This document shows positions 44,079 to 55,800 of a stretch of 64,000 bases of DNA, piece by piece; position 1 is the first letter of the stretch, and each line of letters begins with the position of its first letter. Location of the stretch: the NCBI RefSeq assembly GCF_022539505.1, contig NC_061508.1:343183484-343247483 (forward strand), given 5' to 3'. Both the position numbers and the translations under genes were made by a program. Origin of the DNA: Lolium rigidum. Taxonomy: Eukaryota > Streptophyta > Magnoliopsida > Poales > Poaceae. The notes beneath the pieces are model-generated. The model was not told where the DNA came from and searched no databases. It saw nothing but the letters and a program-made list of their open reading frames with translations.

Positions 44079-44372
44079 GACTTTACCCTTATATGATTCT
44101 CTATACTTATAAAATGTTCCATAGAGGGTCTAGTGTGTTCTTCGATAGCAACAATTTTTTAGATTTTAGATTTTTTAAATTTTTATGGATTTTTGGGTAT
44201 ATAAAAATAAAACAAGACAAAAATAAACTAGAAAAAAGTAAACTAAACAAAACACAACTAAATAGAAATAAACTAAGCAAAAATAAACTAGACAAGGCCA
44301 AATAAAATAAAATAAAAACAGAGAGACGGGTAAAGTGTACTCCCGAGGTGAACTTTTGAGTAGAGCTATGCC

Positions 44373-44390
44373 TCCCCGGCAACGGCGCCA
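44373..44390 (-). other. G4 primer binding site (tRNA-Asp type)
   Basis: tccccggcaacggcgcca, 11 bases before the LTR start. Confidence 0.85.
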
Positions 44391-44401
44391 GAAAATAGTC
44401 T

Positions 44402-45935
44402 TAATGACCCACAGGTATAGGGAATCGCAACCATCCTCGAGGGAAGTAAAACCCAAATTTATGGATTTGACACAAGGGGTGGTAAAGAATACTTATAAGG
44501 CTTAACAACGGAGTTGTCAATTCAGCTACACCTAGAAAAGCACTTGTAACAGGGGTGATGTGAAAGCAGCAGTAATATGAGAGCAATGACAATAGTAACA
44601 CAACAGCAGTAGCAGTAACACAGATGAGTTGGCACCGGAAAATATACCAATACGTAGTTGACTGTAGAGCAATGATGATGACAAAAGGACCGGGGTTCTC
44701 AGCTATCTACACTAGTGGTAACTCTCCAACTAACATGTGTTGGGTGAACAAATTACAGACGGACAATTGATAATTGTGAGGGCATGACAATGCATGCTAT
44801 GATAAGAGAAATTTTACTGTAGTATTTAATTGGTCATTACAACATAATACATAGACCGTAATCCAACTGTGTCTATGACTAATAATCCACCTTGAGGTTA
44901 TCATCCGAACCCCTTCCAGTATTAAGTTTAAAGCAAAAGATTATCGCATTAAGCAATGTGTGTAAAGTAAATAATATAATTATCCTTATATAAAATATTG
45001 TTGTTTTCTCCCTAGTAGCAACAGTACATCTAGAATCTTAGAAGTTATTTTTACTCTTCCAGAAAACTAGAGGCATGAACCCACTATCGAGCATAAATAC
45101 TCCCTCTTGGAGATACATGCAACTACTTGATCAAGGTAACTACAAGTATCGGAGAGCATGCAAGATCTTAAATAACAATAGTATGATAATATGATGAACA
45201 ATCTGATCACAATTCCATAATTTATCGGATCCCAACAAACACAGCACCAATTACATCATATGGATCTCAATCATGTAAGGCAGCTCATGAGATCATTGTA
45301 TTGAAGTACATGGGAGAGAGAGTGTACCAACAAGCTACATCAGAGAACTCGTAGTCCAGGGGGGACTACTCACAAACCACCATGGAGTCGAAGTGGAGGC
45401 GGTGGAGTCGATGGAGATGGCTCCGGGGGTCAATCCCCGTCCCAGCAGGGTGCCGGAATAGGAACTTCTGACCCCCGAAACTTGTCTGGACGATGGCAGC
45501 AGCGACGGAATTTTTCGTGGATGGAGGCTGTATTTTTCAGGGTTTTCGTGTCGAAGGGAATTTATAGGCGGAAGGGTGAGGTCGGTGGGCGCCAGTTGGC
45601 CCCACAACACCCCTAGGCACGTGCCAAGGCCAGGCCGCGCCTAGGTGTGGTCTGGCCGCCCTGCGCCACATCTTCGACCCCTCTCTGGACTCCGTATTCA
45701 TTTCGATAAAATAGCAACTTTGGCTTTTGTTTCGTCCAATTCCGAGACTATTTCATGTACAACTTTTCTGAAATGCAAAACAGCAGAAAACAGGGAACTA
45801 GCACTGTGGCATCTTGTTAATAGGTTAGTGCCGGAAAATACATAAAAGTGTCACGAAGTGTAAACAAAACATATTGGAATTGGTGTAAAACAAGCATGGA
45901 GCATCAAAAATTATAGATACGTTCACGACGTATCA
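44402..45935 (-). repeat. G4 5' LTR
   Basis: It starts taatgacccacaggtatagg (TG changed to TA) and ends gttcacgacgtatca at 45935. It shares U3 and leader blocks with the G3 and G6 LTRs. Confidence 0.8.
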
Positions 45936-47322
45936 AGGATCATTAGTAAATCCCCCAAAATCAATATAAAACATTGATATAACATCATATATGCTGCAAA
46001 TATATGGAAATATGTGTCAATAAACTACAAAGTTCATGTATGCATTTTACAGGCATAAATATGCATTGATGTTTAATACTAAGGAACCTTGTATGATAAT
46101 AAATGATTGGGACTATGGATATTTTGCCATGCTTATAGATGTTTTTGCTAGCCCAAAATTTTCAAACAAGCTAAGACTTGTATTCGAACACCTCAAACCA
46201 AACACCCACCATACCTACCTATGTGGCACTTAATACTCCAACTATAATATGTGTGTTATGTCTCCAGTTACTTCAAAATATTTCTTTTGTGTAGTTTAAA
46301 GCTCATGAGAAAGTAGGGCATGAGGTGACACCACTATGTAAGTTACGTGTTTAACATTTTATAAGTTGTTTGTTAGCTTAACTATGTTATTTTGGAGAAA
46401 TCTTTCAAACATTGCACTCTTAGTTGATATCATGTTATTTTTGCTATGGATGCTCATCAATGTGAAATAAAATGGAACACACAAAGGATTCTAGAGTATG
46501 CATATAATGAAAGAGATGCATGGGCCGCTAACCAAAGCCATGCTATGCATCATGGTGGAAGTTTACATCATGAACATTCTGTGAAGCTTTTTTATAAAAA
46601 GCTATGCAAATAGCAAATAAAAGCAAGTGCTGAGGTGATGCATTTGTATATTGTCTTTTCTTCTGAAGTATGGATAAGACCCGCTAAAAAGGGACTTCTC
46701 AGACCAAGGGGTGAGGGGTACCTCAGCTGACGCTCTTGAGAAAGCTATATGTTTACAATGACAAAACCACTTAATTGATCCTATGTTGAGTAGCATGTGG
46801 TGTGGGTAATCATGGTGAAGGGGCATGAAATATTCAACTTGTCAGGGGTAAAACACATAAACCATATGAATTTTGTAACAAAAGATGTTGGAACCCCATC
46901 CTTATGATTACCGTTGACATGAACTAGATATCCCAAAACTTTATATTATGCTCTCAAATATCTTTTATTTTTATTGCAAGACTAGCACATGTGTTCCATG
47001 CTCACTTTATATTATTGAAGAGTCCAAATATGCAAAAAATAAAGAAAAGAGTCTTCCAACAATTCTATAGGTACATCTAAGTATGCTTGATGGTCTGTAA
47101 TAATTTTTGCTTGTTTGAACTTTGAACACAAGACCACTGATTATTGGGCATGTTTTGTAGAGTGTAAAAGATATCACTTTATAGCTCACGTGATTCTTAA
47201 TATTCTTTAAAGATTAAACTTTGTGTGACAATGAAAAAGAAGAAAAGTAACAAACTCCAAAGTCCATGTTAGTTTTGTCACCAACATGCTCGAGGACGAG
47301 CATAAGTTAAGCTTAGGGATGT

Positions 47323-47848
47323 TGATGCATCTAAAGTGCACGCATGAACTTTATAGTTTGTTGACATATATTCCACATATTTGCAACATCTATGATGTTA
47401 TATCCATGTTTTATATTGAATTTTGTGGATTTACCAATGATCACCTTTATTTTGGTTATAACCCTGTAGGAAAGGAATACTCTGTTTTGTGTATTTTAAC
47501 TTTCCGGGACCTAAACGAAGCCAAATAAAGCAAGGATTCTGGAGATGTTAATATTTTATCGAGAGAAGCATCTTGAGCACTTGGGGATCACGAGAAGGAC
47601 CAGGAGGGCCAAAAGAGCCCATGTGGCGCGCCCAGTTGGGTTGGGCGCACCACCCATGCTCTTTCCCTCCTCGGTCATCCGATTCGCTTAATTCTTTCAA
47701 CTACGGACTCTGTCTGACCTAAAAACCTATATATAAAGGACCATCAAGACTTCCTCGAGGAGAGCGCCACAGAAACACCAAAATAGAGCCAGAACCAGCA
47801 AATATTGGAGGGGGGAACTCCGCCGGATCCGCCGCATGAGGGATCCCT
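47323..47848 (+). repeat. G5 3' LTR, partial
   Basis: Preceded by the purine-rich aagcttagggatgt. It contains a GC-rich block (gtggcgcgcccagttggg) and a TATA box at 47728-47736, then a leader ending in the GC-rich gccggatccgccgcatgagg. Confidence 0.75.
47728..47736 (+). promoter_or_regulatory. TATA box in G5 LTR
   Basis: tatatataa followed by aggaccatcaag, in a normal U3/R position. Confidence 0.6.
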
Positions 47849-48909
47849 TGTTGGAGATATGCCCAAGAGCCAATACTGAAGTGGTTATGATTATATCTTT
47901 GTGCTAATGATAAATGTTTGCATCCCATGCTATAATTGTATTAACCGGAAACATTAATACTTGTGTGTTATGTAAACATAAAAGAGTCCCTAGTAAGCCT
48001 CTTATTAAACTAGCATGTTGATTAATAGATGATCATGGTTTCCTGATCATGAACATTGGATGTTGTTAATAACAAGGTTATGTCATTAGGAGAATGATAC
48101 AATGGACACTAACCCATAATAAGCGTTGCATAAGATCAAGTCATTAAGTTCATCTTGATATAAGCTTTCAATACATAGTAACCTAATCCTTCGACCATGA
48201 GATCATGTAAATCACTTACATCGGATGGGTACTTTGATTACATCAAACACCACTTTGTAAATGGGTGGTTATAATGATGGGATTAAGTATTCGGAAAGTA
48301 TGAGTTGAAACATATGGATCAAGAGTGAGATTTGTCCATCCCGATGACGGATATATATGCTCTGGGCCCTCTCGATGGAATGTCATCTAATTAGCTTGCA
48401 AGCATGTGACAAGGTCACAAGGGATGGCATACGACGGTACGAGTAAAGAGTACTTATCGGTAACGAGGTTGAACTAGGTATAGAGATACCGATGATCGAA
48501 CCTCGGATAAGTAAAGTATCGCGTGACAAAGGGAATCGGTATCATTTGTAAATGGTTCTTTTGATCACTAAGTTATCATTGAATATGTGGGAGCCATTAT
48601 GTATCTCCAGATCCCGCTATTGGTTATTGATCGGAGAGGAGTCTTGATCATGTCCGCATAGTTCATGAACCGTATGGGGACACACTTAAGGTTCGATGTC
48701 ATATAGTAGATATGGAATATGAGTTGGAGACCAAATATTGTTCGGAGTCTCGGATGAAATCTAGGACATCATGAGGAGGTCCGGAATGGTCCGGAGAATA
48801 AGATTCATATAAGGCCAGTTATTTTTCGGGGTTCGGAAAAGTTCAGGATTTTTCTGGTGGAAGACCGAGAAGCTTCTAGAAGGTTCCAGAGGGTCCACCC
48901 ATGGGCCAA
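47849..48909 (+). repeat. Ty1/Copia LTR fragment, BARE/Angela-type, plus strand
   Basis: It starts TGTTGGAGATATGCCCAAGA, the hallmark opening of BARE/Angela/Maximus-type LTRs. Downstream landmarks are in order: gagtccctagtaagcctc, ctctgggccctctcg, aacgaggttgaactaggtat and tgtgggagccattatg. It breaks off at the G6 LTR (48910). No internal domain is present in the window. Confidence 0.88.
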
Positions 48910-50442
48910 TGCTAACCCACAAGTATAGGGGATCGCAACAGTCTTTGATAGAAGTAAAACCCAAATTTATTGATTCGACACAAGGGGGGTAAAGAATACT
49001 TATAAGCCTTAACAACTGAGTTGTCAATTCAGCTGCACCTGGAAAAGCACTAGTAACAGGGGGTGATGTGAAAGCAGCAGTAATATGAGAGTAGTAGTAA
49101 CAAGTAACACAACAAGCAAGAGCAGTAATATGAGAGCAATGGCACCGTAAAATAGTTGATACTACTTCCAATGACATATAGGACCGAGTATATGATGATA
49201 AGAGATGGACCGGGGTTCCCAACTATCTACACCAGTGGTAACTCTCCAATAACAAGTGTTGGGTGAACAAATTACAGCTTGGGCAATTGATAGGATTGAA
49301 ATAGCATTAAGACAGAACATCAAGATTATTAATCATGTAGGCATGTTTTCCATATAGTCATACGTGCTCGCAATGAGAAACTTGCATAACATCTTTTGTC
49401 CTACCAGCCGGTGGCAGCCGGGCCTCTAGGAAATCTACTGGAAATTAAGGTACTCCTTTTAATAGAGCACCGGAGCAAAGCATTAACACTCCGTGAAAAC
49501 ATGTGATCCTCATACCTAAGCCTTCCCCTATAGTTATCCCAGTTGCTGTCACTCTGGGTCCTCGGGTTCCGGACATAGACATGTGCAAATAACTTGTAGA
49601 TACAATCTAAGCAATAAGTGTAGAGCTTAAATCTAAGATCATGCCACTCGGGCCCTAGTGACAAGCATTAAACACAACAAGATTGCAGCAACAATAACTT
49701 CACAAACTTTATAGATAGACTAATCATAATGTAACAATCCATCGGATCCCAACAAACACAACACCGATTACATCGATGAATCTCAATCATGTAAGGCAGC
49801 TCATGAGATCATTGTACTCGAAGTACATGGGGGAGAGAGTACCAACTAGCTACAGCTAGAACCCGTAGTCCATGGGGGAACTACTCACTGAGCATGATGG
49901 AGGCGGTGGCGTCGATGGAGATGGCTTCCGGGGGCACTTCCCCGTCCCGGCGGCGTGCCGGAACAGAGATTCTGTCCCCCGAATTGGAGTTTCGCGATGG
50001 CGGCGGCGCCCCTGGAGTCTTTCTGGAGTTTCGTCAATTCGTATCGCGTTTTTAGGTCGAAAGGGCTTATATAGGCGAAGAGGCGGCGCAGGAGGGCGCC
50101 TGGGGCCTCCTCACCGTAGGCTGGCGCGGCTAGGCCTGGGGCCGCGCCGCCTTATGGTGTGGTGGCCCTCTGTCCCGCCTCCGACTCTCCTTCGGTGTTC
50201 TGGGGTCTTCCGGGAAATATAAGATGTTGGGTCTTCGTTTCGTCGAATTCCGAGAATATTGCCCGAACAGCCTTTCTGGAACCAAAAACAACAGAAAACA
50301 GGAACTGGCACTGTGGCATCTTGTTAATAGGTTAGTTCCGGAAAATGCATAAAAACATTATAAAGTGTGAGCAAAACATGTAGGTATTGTCATAAAACAA
50401 GCATGGAACATCAGAAATTATAGATACGTTGGAGACGTATCA
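48910..50442 (-). repeat. G6 3' LTR
   Basis: Bounded on the left by Copia LTR sequence (...gggccaa) and on the right by the polypurine tract. GC-rich U3 at 49900-50160. Confidence 0.87.
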
Positions 50443-51034
50443 GCATCCCCAAGCTTAGTTCCTACTCGCCCTCGATTAGGTAAACGATAAAAGGAATAAT
50501 TTCTGTAGTGACATGCTACTTACATAATCTTGATCATACTATTGTAAAGCATATGAGATGAATGCAGTGACTCAAGGCAATGATCTATAGTTTACTAACA
50601 AATAGATAACATATAGCAAAACTTTTCATGAATAGTACTTTCAAGACAAGCATCAAAAGGTCTTGCATAAGAGTTAACTCATAAAGCAATAAATTCAAAG
50701 TAAAGGCATTGAAGCAACACAGAGAAAGATGTAAGTTTCAGCAGTTGCTTTCAACTTTCAACATACATATCTCATGGATAATTGTCAACACAAAGTAATA
50801 TGATGAATGCAAATAAGCAAGTATGTAAGAATCAATGCACAGTTGACACAAGTGTTTGCTTCTAAGATGGAAGGAAGTAGGTAAATTGACTCAACATAAA
50901 GTAAAAGAAAGGCCCTTCGCAGAGGGAAGCAGGGATTAAATCATGTGCTAGAGCTTTTTAAGTTTTGAAATTATATAGAGAGCATAAAAGTAAGGTTTTG
51001 AGAGGTGTTTGTTGTTGTCAACGAATGGTAGCGG
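48910..51034 (-). mobile_element. G6: minus-strand Gypsy, 3' LTR plus start of internal region, cut by G7
   Basis: The LTR 48910-50442 (tgctaacccacaagtatagg ... ggagacgtatca) is followed by the polypurine tract gcatccccaagctt (50443-50456) and ~580 bases of internal DNA that parallel G3 at 33513-34120 and G1 at 1-150. G7 inserted at 51035. The rest lies beyond the right edge. Confidence 0.85.
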
Positions 51035-51420
51035 TGACAAGGTATCAACTTGTCAATGCCTACAGATTGTAGACTAGGGTTTCGTTAGATGTAGAGGGCA
51101 AGTAGATCTCGAAGGTTTCAGCCGAAAAGTACTCGACGATGTAAAAACTAGGGTTTTAGAGACAATGATTCGATCCTTTCTGCGTCCCTCGACTCCCCCT
51201 TATATAGGAGGTGGAGCCGAGGGTTTCGTATTGTACAAGTTTACAGAGTTCGGGTAGGTTTCTAACTCCTCCCGCAAGATTACAAATAATGCTTCCTATT
51301 ACAACTCTAGCTTTCCTTAACAATATCTTGGGCTTCCGAACCTCCTTATTCTTCGGGTAGTGGGCCTTCAGAAAACCCCGGGTACCCTCATCGGCAGGCC
51401 CATTGGGGATGCCTATGTCA
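51035..51420 (-). repeat. G7 3' LTR, 386 bp
   Basis: It runs from tgacaaggtatcaacttgtc to ggatgcctatgtca (TGACATAGG on the element strand). The element-strand TATA box ctatataag reads + at 51200-51207. Confidence 0.92.
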
Positions 51421-51435
51421 GTAGCCCCCGAGATT
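51421..51435 (-). other. G7 polypurine tract
   Basis: + gtagcccccgagatt abuts the LTR. Element strand aatctcgggggctac, purine-rich. The same core recurs in the tandem units at 52113, 52238 and 52331. Confidence 0.8.
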
Positions 51436-52690
51436 TTGCTTGAATCGTAGAGTCAAGGAAAATCTCCACTGTTTATTATTACTCGACAATTCAAAAACCT
51501 TTCTATATTTTTTTACATAAGTTTCTATATTGTGCAGGGATAATGGTAGTTGGGGCTAGTTCATCTGACGGATCAGGTACTAGTTAACTGCTCTAGTGGC
51601 AATCCGCAAAAACCTACTTCAAAATCACGTCCCTGGATATGATCTCGGGATACTGGTGCAAACTTCGACAGGTGCCGCTTAAGGTCTTACCATTCTGTCG
51701 AGTCCCAGTTATATTTATCGGGTACCTAACGCGTCCGTTAGGATTTTTCTTCGTATCTGTTGATACGGATAAAAGTAGCAAACCGACGTCGAGACGGCGC
51801 CACGCCTCACGTAACGGATCCGGGGTCTTACCTTCGCAAAGTTCTGCGGCATTCAGAAATTGATCGCAACTTTGGCGTTCTGAGAATATATTGTCGAGTG
51901 CTTATTCGGCTGTTGGAATGGCACATTTTATTGAGTCAAAGATGACTTATATTTTGCTCCCGATGGGAGTATATGCAGAGTTATTTAGAACTCGAAATAT
52001 ACTCTTTGGCTCTTCTATCTTTCTTCTTTGCATTCTTTCTTTTTCTTTCTCTCCCTTTTTTTTCCTTGTTTTTTATGATTTCATCGGGCACGCGAACAGC
52101 GTTCCCGATGGGAGTAGCCCCCGAGGCTACAGCCAAGGACTTGTGCTTGGTTGTAGGCTCCATGCTTTATGCCGCTATATTTTGTCTCTCCCGAAGTTTT
52201 ATAATTTCTCGGGTGCGCGAACAGCGCTCCCGATGGGAGTAGCCCCCGAGGCTATGATCAAATATTTGTATTTGGTCATAGGCTCACGCCATTTCTATCT
52301 TGTCTTTCTGGATCTGTTTCTTCTTTCCAAAGTAGCCCCCGAGCATTTGATCAAAAACTTGTATTTGATCAAAGGCTCAGCATTATTTTTCCATGTCGCC
52401 TTTTATGAAGCTGTTGAGTCGAACTTTTCCTTCTGCCAAGGTGACGTTATTGCTGACGATAGCCACGATTGCTAGTCAAAAAATTTCGAGAAGTCTTCTC
52501 TCGCTGCCTTACGGGCCCAATTGATCCACTATCTTGACACGTCGTGCAAGTGGGGGACACACGTCCTCCGCTTTTTCTGGCGCACGTACCGTAATTTCTT
52601 TAATGTTGAATTACTTTTTTACCCTTGTGTCTATGTGGCTACCATCTTCCACACATTTTTCTTATCCAACGGTCCGCCGCTTCAGCGCAC
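51436..52690. other. G7 3' untranslated region: non-coding, with repeats, and promoter side of the antisense gene
   Basis: No gene is supported between the 3' LTR and the antisense TATA box. The frames 51639-51863 and 51891-52475 cross the repeat cassettes and are likely incidental. The 52020-52080 stretch is a long CT/T-rich run. Confidence 0.6.
52081..52380 (-). repeat. Tandem cassettes containing a polypurine-like core in G7 3' UTR
   Basis: Units contain tcgggcacgcgaacagcgtt or tcgggtgcgcgaacagcgct, then cccgatgggagtagcccccg, a ggcta(c/t) segment, a nuclear ttggt(t/c)(g/a)taggctc end, and a spacer. Cores fall at 52113, 52238 and 52331 (spacing 125 and 93), and a partial unit lies near 51958. 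Confidence 0.8.
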
Positions 52691-52693
52691 CTC

Positions 52694-52700
52694 TATATAA
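52694..52700 (+). promoter_or_regulatory. TATA box of the antisense gene
   Basis: tatataa in cacctctatataaggtcttc, 129 bases upstream of the ATG at 52829 and followed by a CT-rich leader. It lies downstream of the upstream in-frame ATG at 52625, which favours the 52829 start. Confidence 0.7.
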
Positions 52701-52828
52701 GGTCTTCTTCTTCTTCCTCGAGCACCTCCGCTCGCACCGTCCTCCTGTTTCCATCTGCAAATTCCCTCCTGCGACCCTGCGCCATCCAAGCTCTTCATCC
52801 CCAAGCTGCAAATCCTGCGCCATTGCTG

Positions 52829-55800
52829 ATGCCACCTCGCCGGTTGACAAGGCACAGCACGCCGGATTCCTCCATGGCCGCCGTGGATCTGGGGACGGCG
52901 GAGTGGGAAAGATCAAAGATTTCCACCCAGGACATCAACATGCTGAAGAAACTGGGGATCAGCAAGAAGCCCAAAGCTCTATGCTTCCCCAGTGAGGAGA
53001 GCTACCCAACCCCTCCAATGGGGTACCGGGTAAGTTTTGTCGACCACCTCATCCGCGGTCTTTCCGCCCCTATTCATCCTTTTCTCCGCGGACTGCTCTT
53101 TGTCTATGGTTTGGAACTCCACCACCTCACGCCAAATTCAATCCTCCATATCTCCATTTTCATCACCCTCTGCGAGGCCTTCCTTGGCGTCCAGCCTAAC
53201 TGGGCGTTATGGAAGCGCATTTTCTTCTGTCGCCGTAATGGCTCGCCCAATGTCGCCTATAATATAGGCGGCGTTGTAATTTCTGTTCGGCCCACTGTCG
53301 ACTACTTCGACGTCAAACTTCCTGACTCAGTTCAAGGGTGGCGCAAGAAGTGGCTGTATATTCAGGAGGAGAACCACGGATGCGCTGAAGACAACATCCC
53401 TCCTTTTGATGGCACCGAAAAAATCCTTCGCCGCCGCTCCTGGGACGCAGAGGCTACCGAAGAAGAAAAAGCGTCGACAGAAACCTTGATGACTCGTATC
53501 CACGAGTTGCAAAATACTCGCGGCAAATAGCTTTCTGGAATCCAAATCACGGCTTATTTTCTTAGGACTAGAGTGCAGCCGCTTCAGGCTCGTAAAAATC
53601 CTCTCTGGAAGTATGCTGGTGACGAGGACGTAGATCGGCTGTCGGTGGATTTGGAGGTCAAGGATTTAGAAAAGCTTGTCCGAAAAATCTCTTCTCTCAG
53701 CAAAAAAGATTTTGTCCCTGCTTCCTGTCGTGTAAAACCATACAGCGCCACCAATGCGCTTCCCGAGGTAATTTTTGTCGGTTGATTTGTTATTGCTTTG
53801 CTATTTTCCTGTAATTCCTTTTTTATTGACATCTTCCCCTGTTTTATATAGAACCATCCAAATCTTGTCTCGCTTCCTCCCCTTCCTGAAGACGGAGAAG
53901 TCGAGGAAAGGGCCGTTGTTACTGATGACAACCAAGATGCCCCCTCTTTTGTGAATGAACCCGCAGATTCTCGGAAATCTGCGGGATCTGTTGAAAAGGA
54001 AGCTGCCTCTGAAGGCACTGCATCGGCACAATCTCCTCCTCCTACTGTTTCTCCAAAGAACAAAAGGAAAAGGAATGATGTCGAAGATTCCGGCACCTCC
54101 AAAGCCGAAGAAGTTGATCCTTCACGTCAGAAGGCAACTTATGATCCATATCTCGAATCCTTCGTCAGCTCGTGAGTCACTTTTATTTCCCCTTATTTCT
54201 GTACTCGAAGTTTTTTGTCTTATCTCGTTTTTTATACTGTCGATTTTTAATCACAGTGATGATGAGGAAGAAACACCAATTGTTGACGTGGCTCCTCGAA
54301 CGAGCACGTCACATACTTTAACTGTTTCGGAGACGCCAGTTGAGGGAGAAGAATCCTCGCCTCCTCAACAAAACGTCGTCACCACCACTCCTCCTTCAAG
54401 CCCTCTTGCTCCTTCACCCAAAAGGACAAGGGTTGAAACGATGATGGAGCCTGCCCCTCAGTTGGGCAGCTCTTCTAATCCGCTCTTAGATGATGTAAGT
54501 TTTTTGACTTTCTTACCAGTACCTATATTTCCTCTGTTTGCTTTTTTATGCCTTCATATTTTTCTCGTACCGATATTTTCTTTCTTTGTTCTTCTTTGAC
54601 AGCCCATGATCAAAGAGCTTGTTCGTATCGGATCCCAATTTATTGGGTACCGTGAATATGCCAGCAGGATTGAAGGTAATAACTTTTTTGCTGTCATTGT
54701 TTCTGACTTCTTGCTCCTGTTTTCGTCGGAATTTTGACTTTTCTTTTCTATTTTGACAGAGAAACTTGCAGAGGCCAACAAGCTTGCCGACGATCTTGCT
54801 CAGAAACTGGAGCAAAGTGAAGTGGCCCGCAAGAAAGCCGAATCAGATGCTGTTCAAGCTAGAGCAGAGGCTGACAAAGCCAAGACTGATGCCGCTGGTG
54901 TCGAAGATCTTAGGAAGAGACTTCATGATGCCGAGACTTCGCTGAGTGAGCATATAGCTGCACAATCTGCTCGCGAGGAAGCGGTCCTTAAGCGCATAAG
55001 GACGCAAAATCGTCGCTTTGTCAGTAAGTATCTGAACCACTTCATATCCCTTGAACTTTCTTTCTTTCGCTCGTTTATTGATCATTAAGTTTTTATCTTG
55101 ACAGATAGAACATGTCAAGAATTTGAACTTGAAGACCCCGACAATGATCCTCTTCTTGACGCCGTTTCGTTCCTTGAATTTCATGGAACAGAAGCACACG
55201 AGGGCATTGACCAAGCTAAAGCAGGGTTGTCGCGACTCTTCCCCTACTTCTTCCCGAAGAAAGAGGAACCCGCAACTTTCCTTGTTCTGGCTAAGTGCTT
55301 TAATCCACCAGAAGAACTTGGGCTGAAGATGCGCCAGGAAAATATGAAGGTCGCTGTTGAAAACACTGTTGCCTTGGTTGCTGATAGTCAACAAACTATC
55401 GACTGGGCAAAAGTAGGCGACACGGAGCAGATAGAACAGCAAAAATGGCGATCGCTGATCAAGGTGGCAAAGCCCAATACGAAGAAAATCTTGTCCTGTC
55501 TCGGGATCAAGCCATCTTCGACTCCTAGCTCATCAAAGCCGGAGGTCTAGTTGAATGCCCCTTTGCTTTTTTTCCTTTTTAGCTTATCTCCTTCTTTTGG
55601 CACTGTTGCCATAGTGTTCTTGGCGATGACTGCTTCAGTAGGTCTCTAGAGGTCCTTCTTTTGTAATAGATATGTATATATTACGGGAATGAATGGAAAT
55701 CTATCTTTGCAAAATGATTGATGTCGAAATTTCTCTTTTTTACAGTTAATTTTTGACAACTATACGTCAACTCCTGGTCCTTCCGAGGTTGTTCCTTCGC

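Larger units (their letters stand above)
41931..45935 (-). mobile_element. G4: Gypsy element of the G1-type family, minus strand, 3' part missing
   Basis: Internal DNA 41931-44400 and 5' LTR 44402-45935. The region 41931-42200 closely parallels G1 at 1296-1560 (gcgtgtctctctcc ... ccttgggcatccccaagctt, twice). G3 inserted into it at GCGTG. The 3' half and 3' LTR are not found on the far side of G3, so the element was truncated. Two conserved frames (42907-43470 and 43494-44078) remain. Confidence 0.8.
45936..47848 (+). mobile_element. G5: 3' end of a plus-strand Gypsy element (internal tail and partial 3' LTR)
   Basis: Internal DNA 45936-47322 is AT-rich without RT or integrase. It ends gcttagggatgt, a polypurine tract, then the LTR starts tgatgcatctaaagtg at 47323. 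The LTR is cut at 47848 by the Copia LTR. G4 apparently inserted into its internal region, since the junction at 45935/45936 is an exact G4 LTR end. The frames at 46036-46233 and 46602-46826 show no known motif. Confidence 0.7.

Noticed and set aside
52625..52828. Upstream in-frame ATG of the antisense gene
   Set aside because: It lies before the TATA box at 52694, and the intervening residues have no conservation signal.
55545..55550. Stop after KPEV as the end of the antisense gene
   Set aside because: GGAG|GTCTAG is a plausible donor and the next acceptor (55745) continues in phase 0 for 306 more codons with coiled-coil and globular content. Intron retention would give the shorter form.
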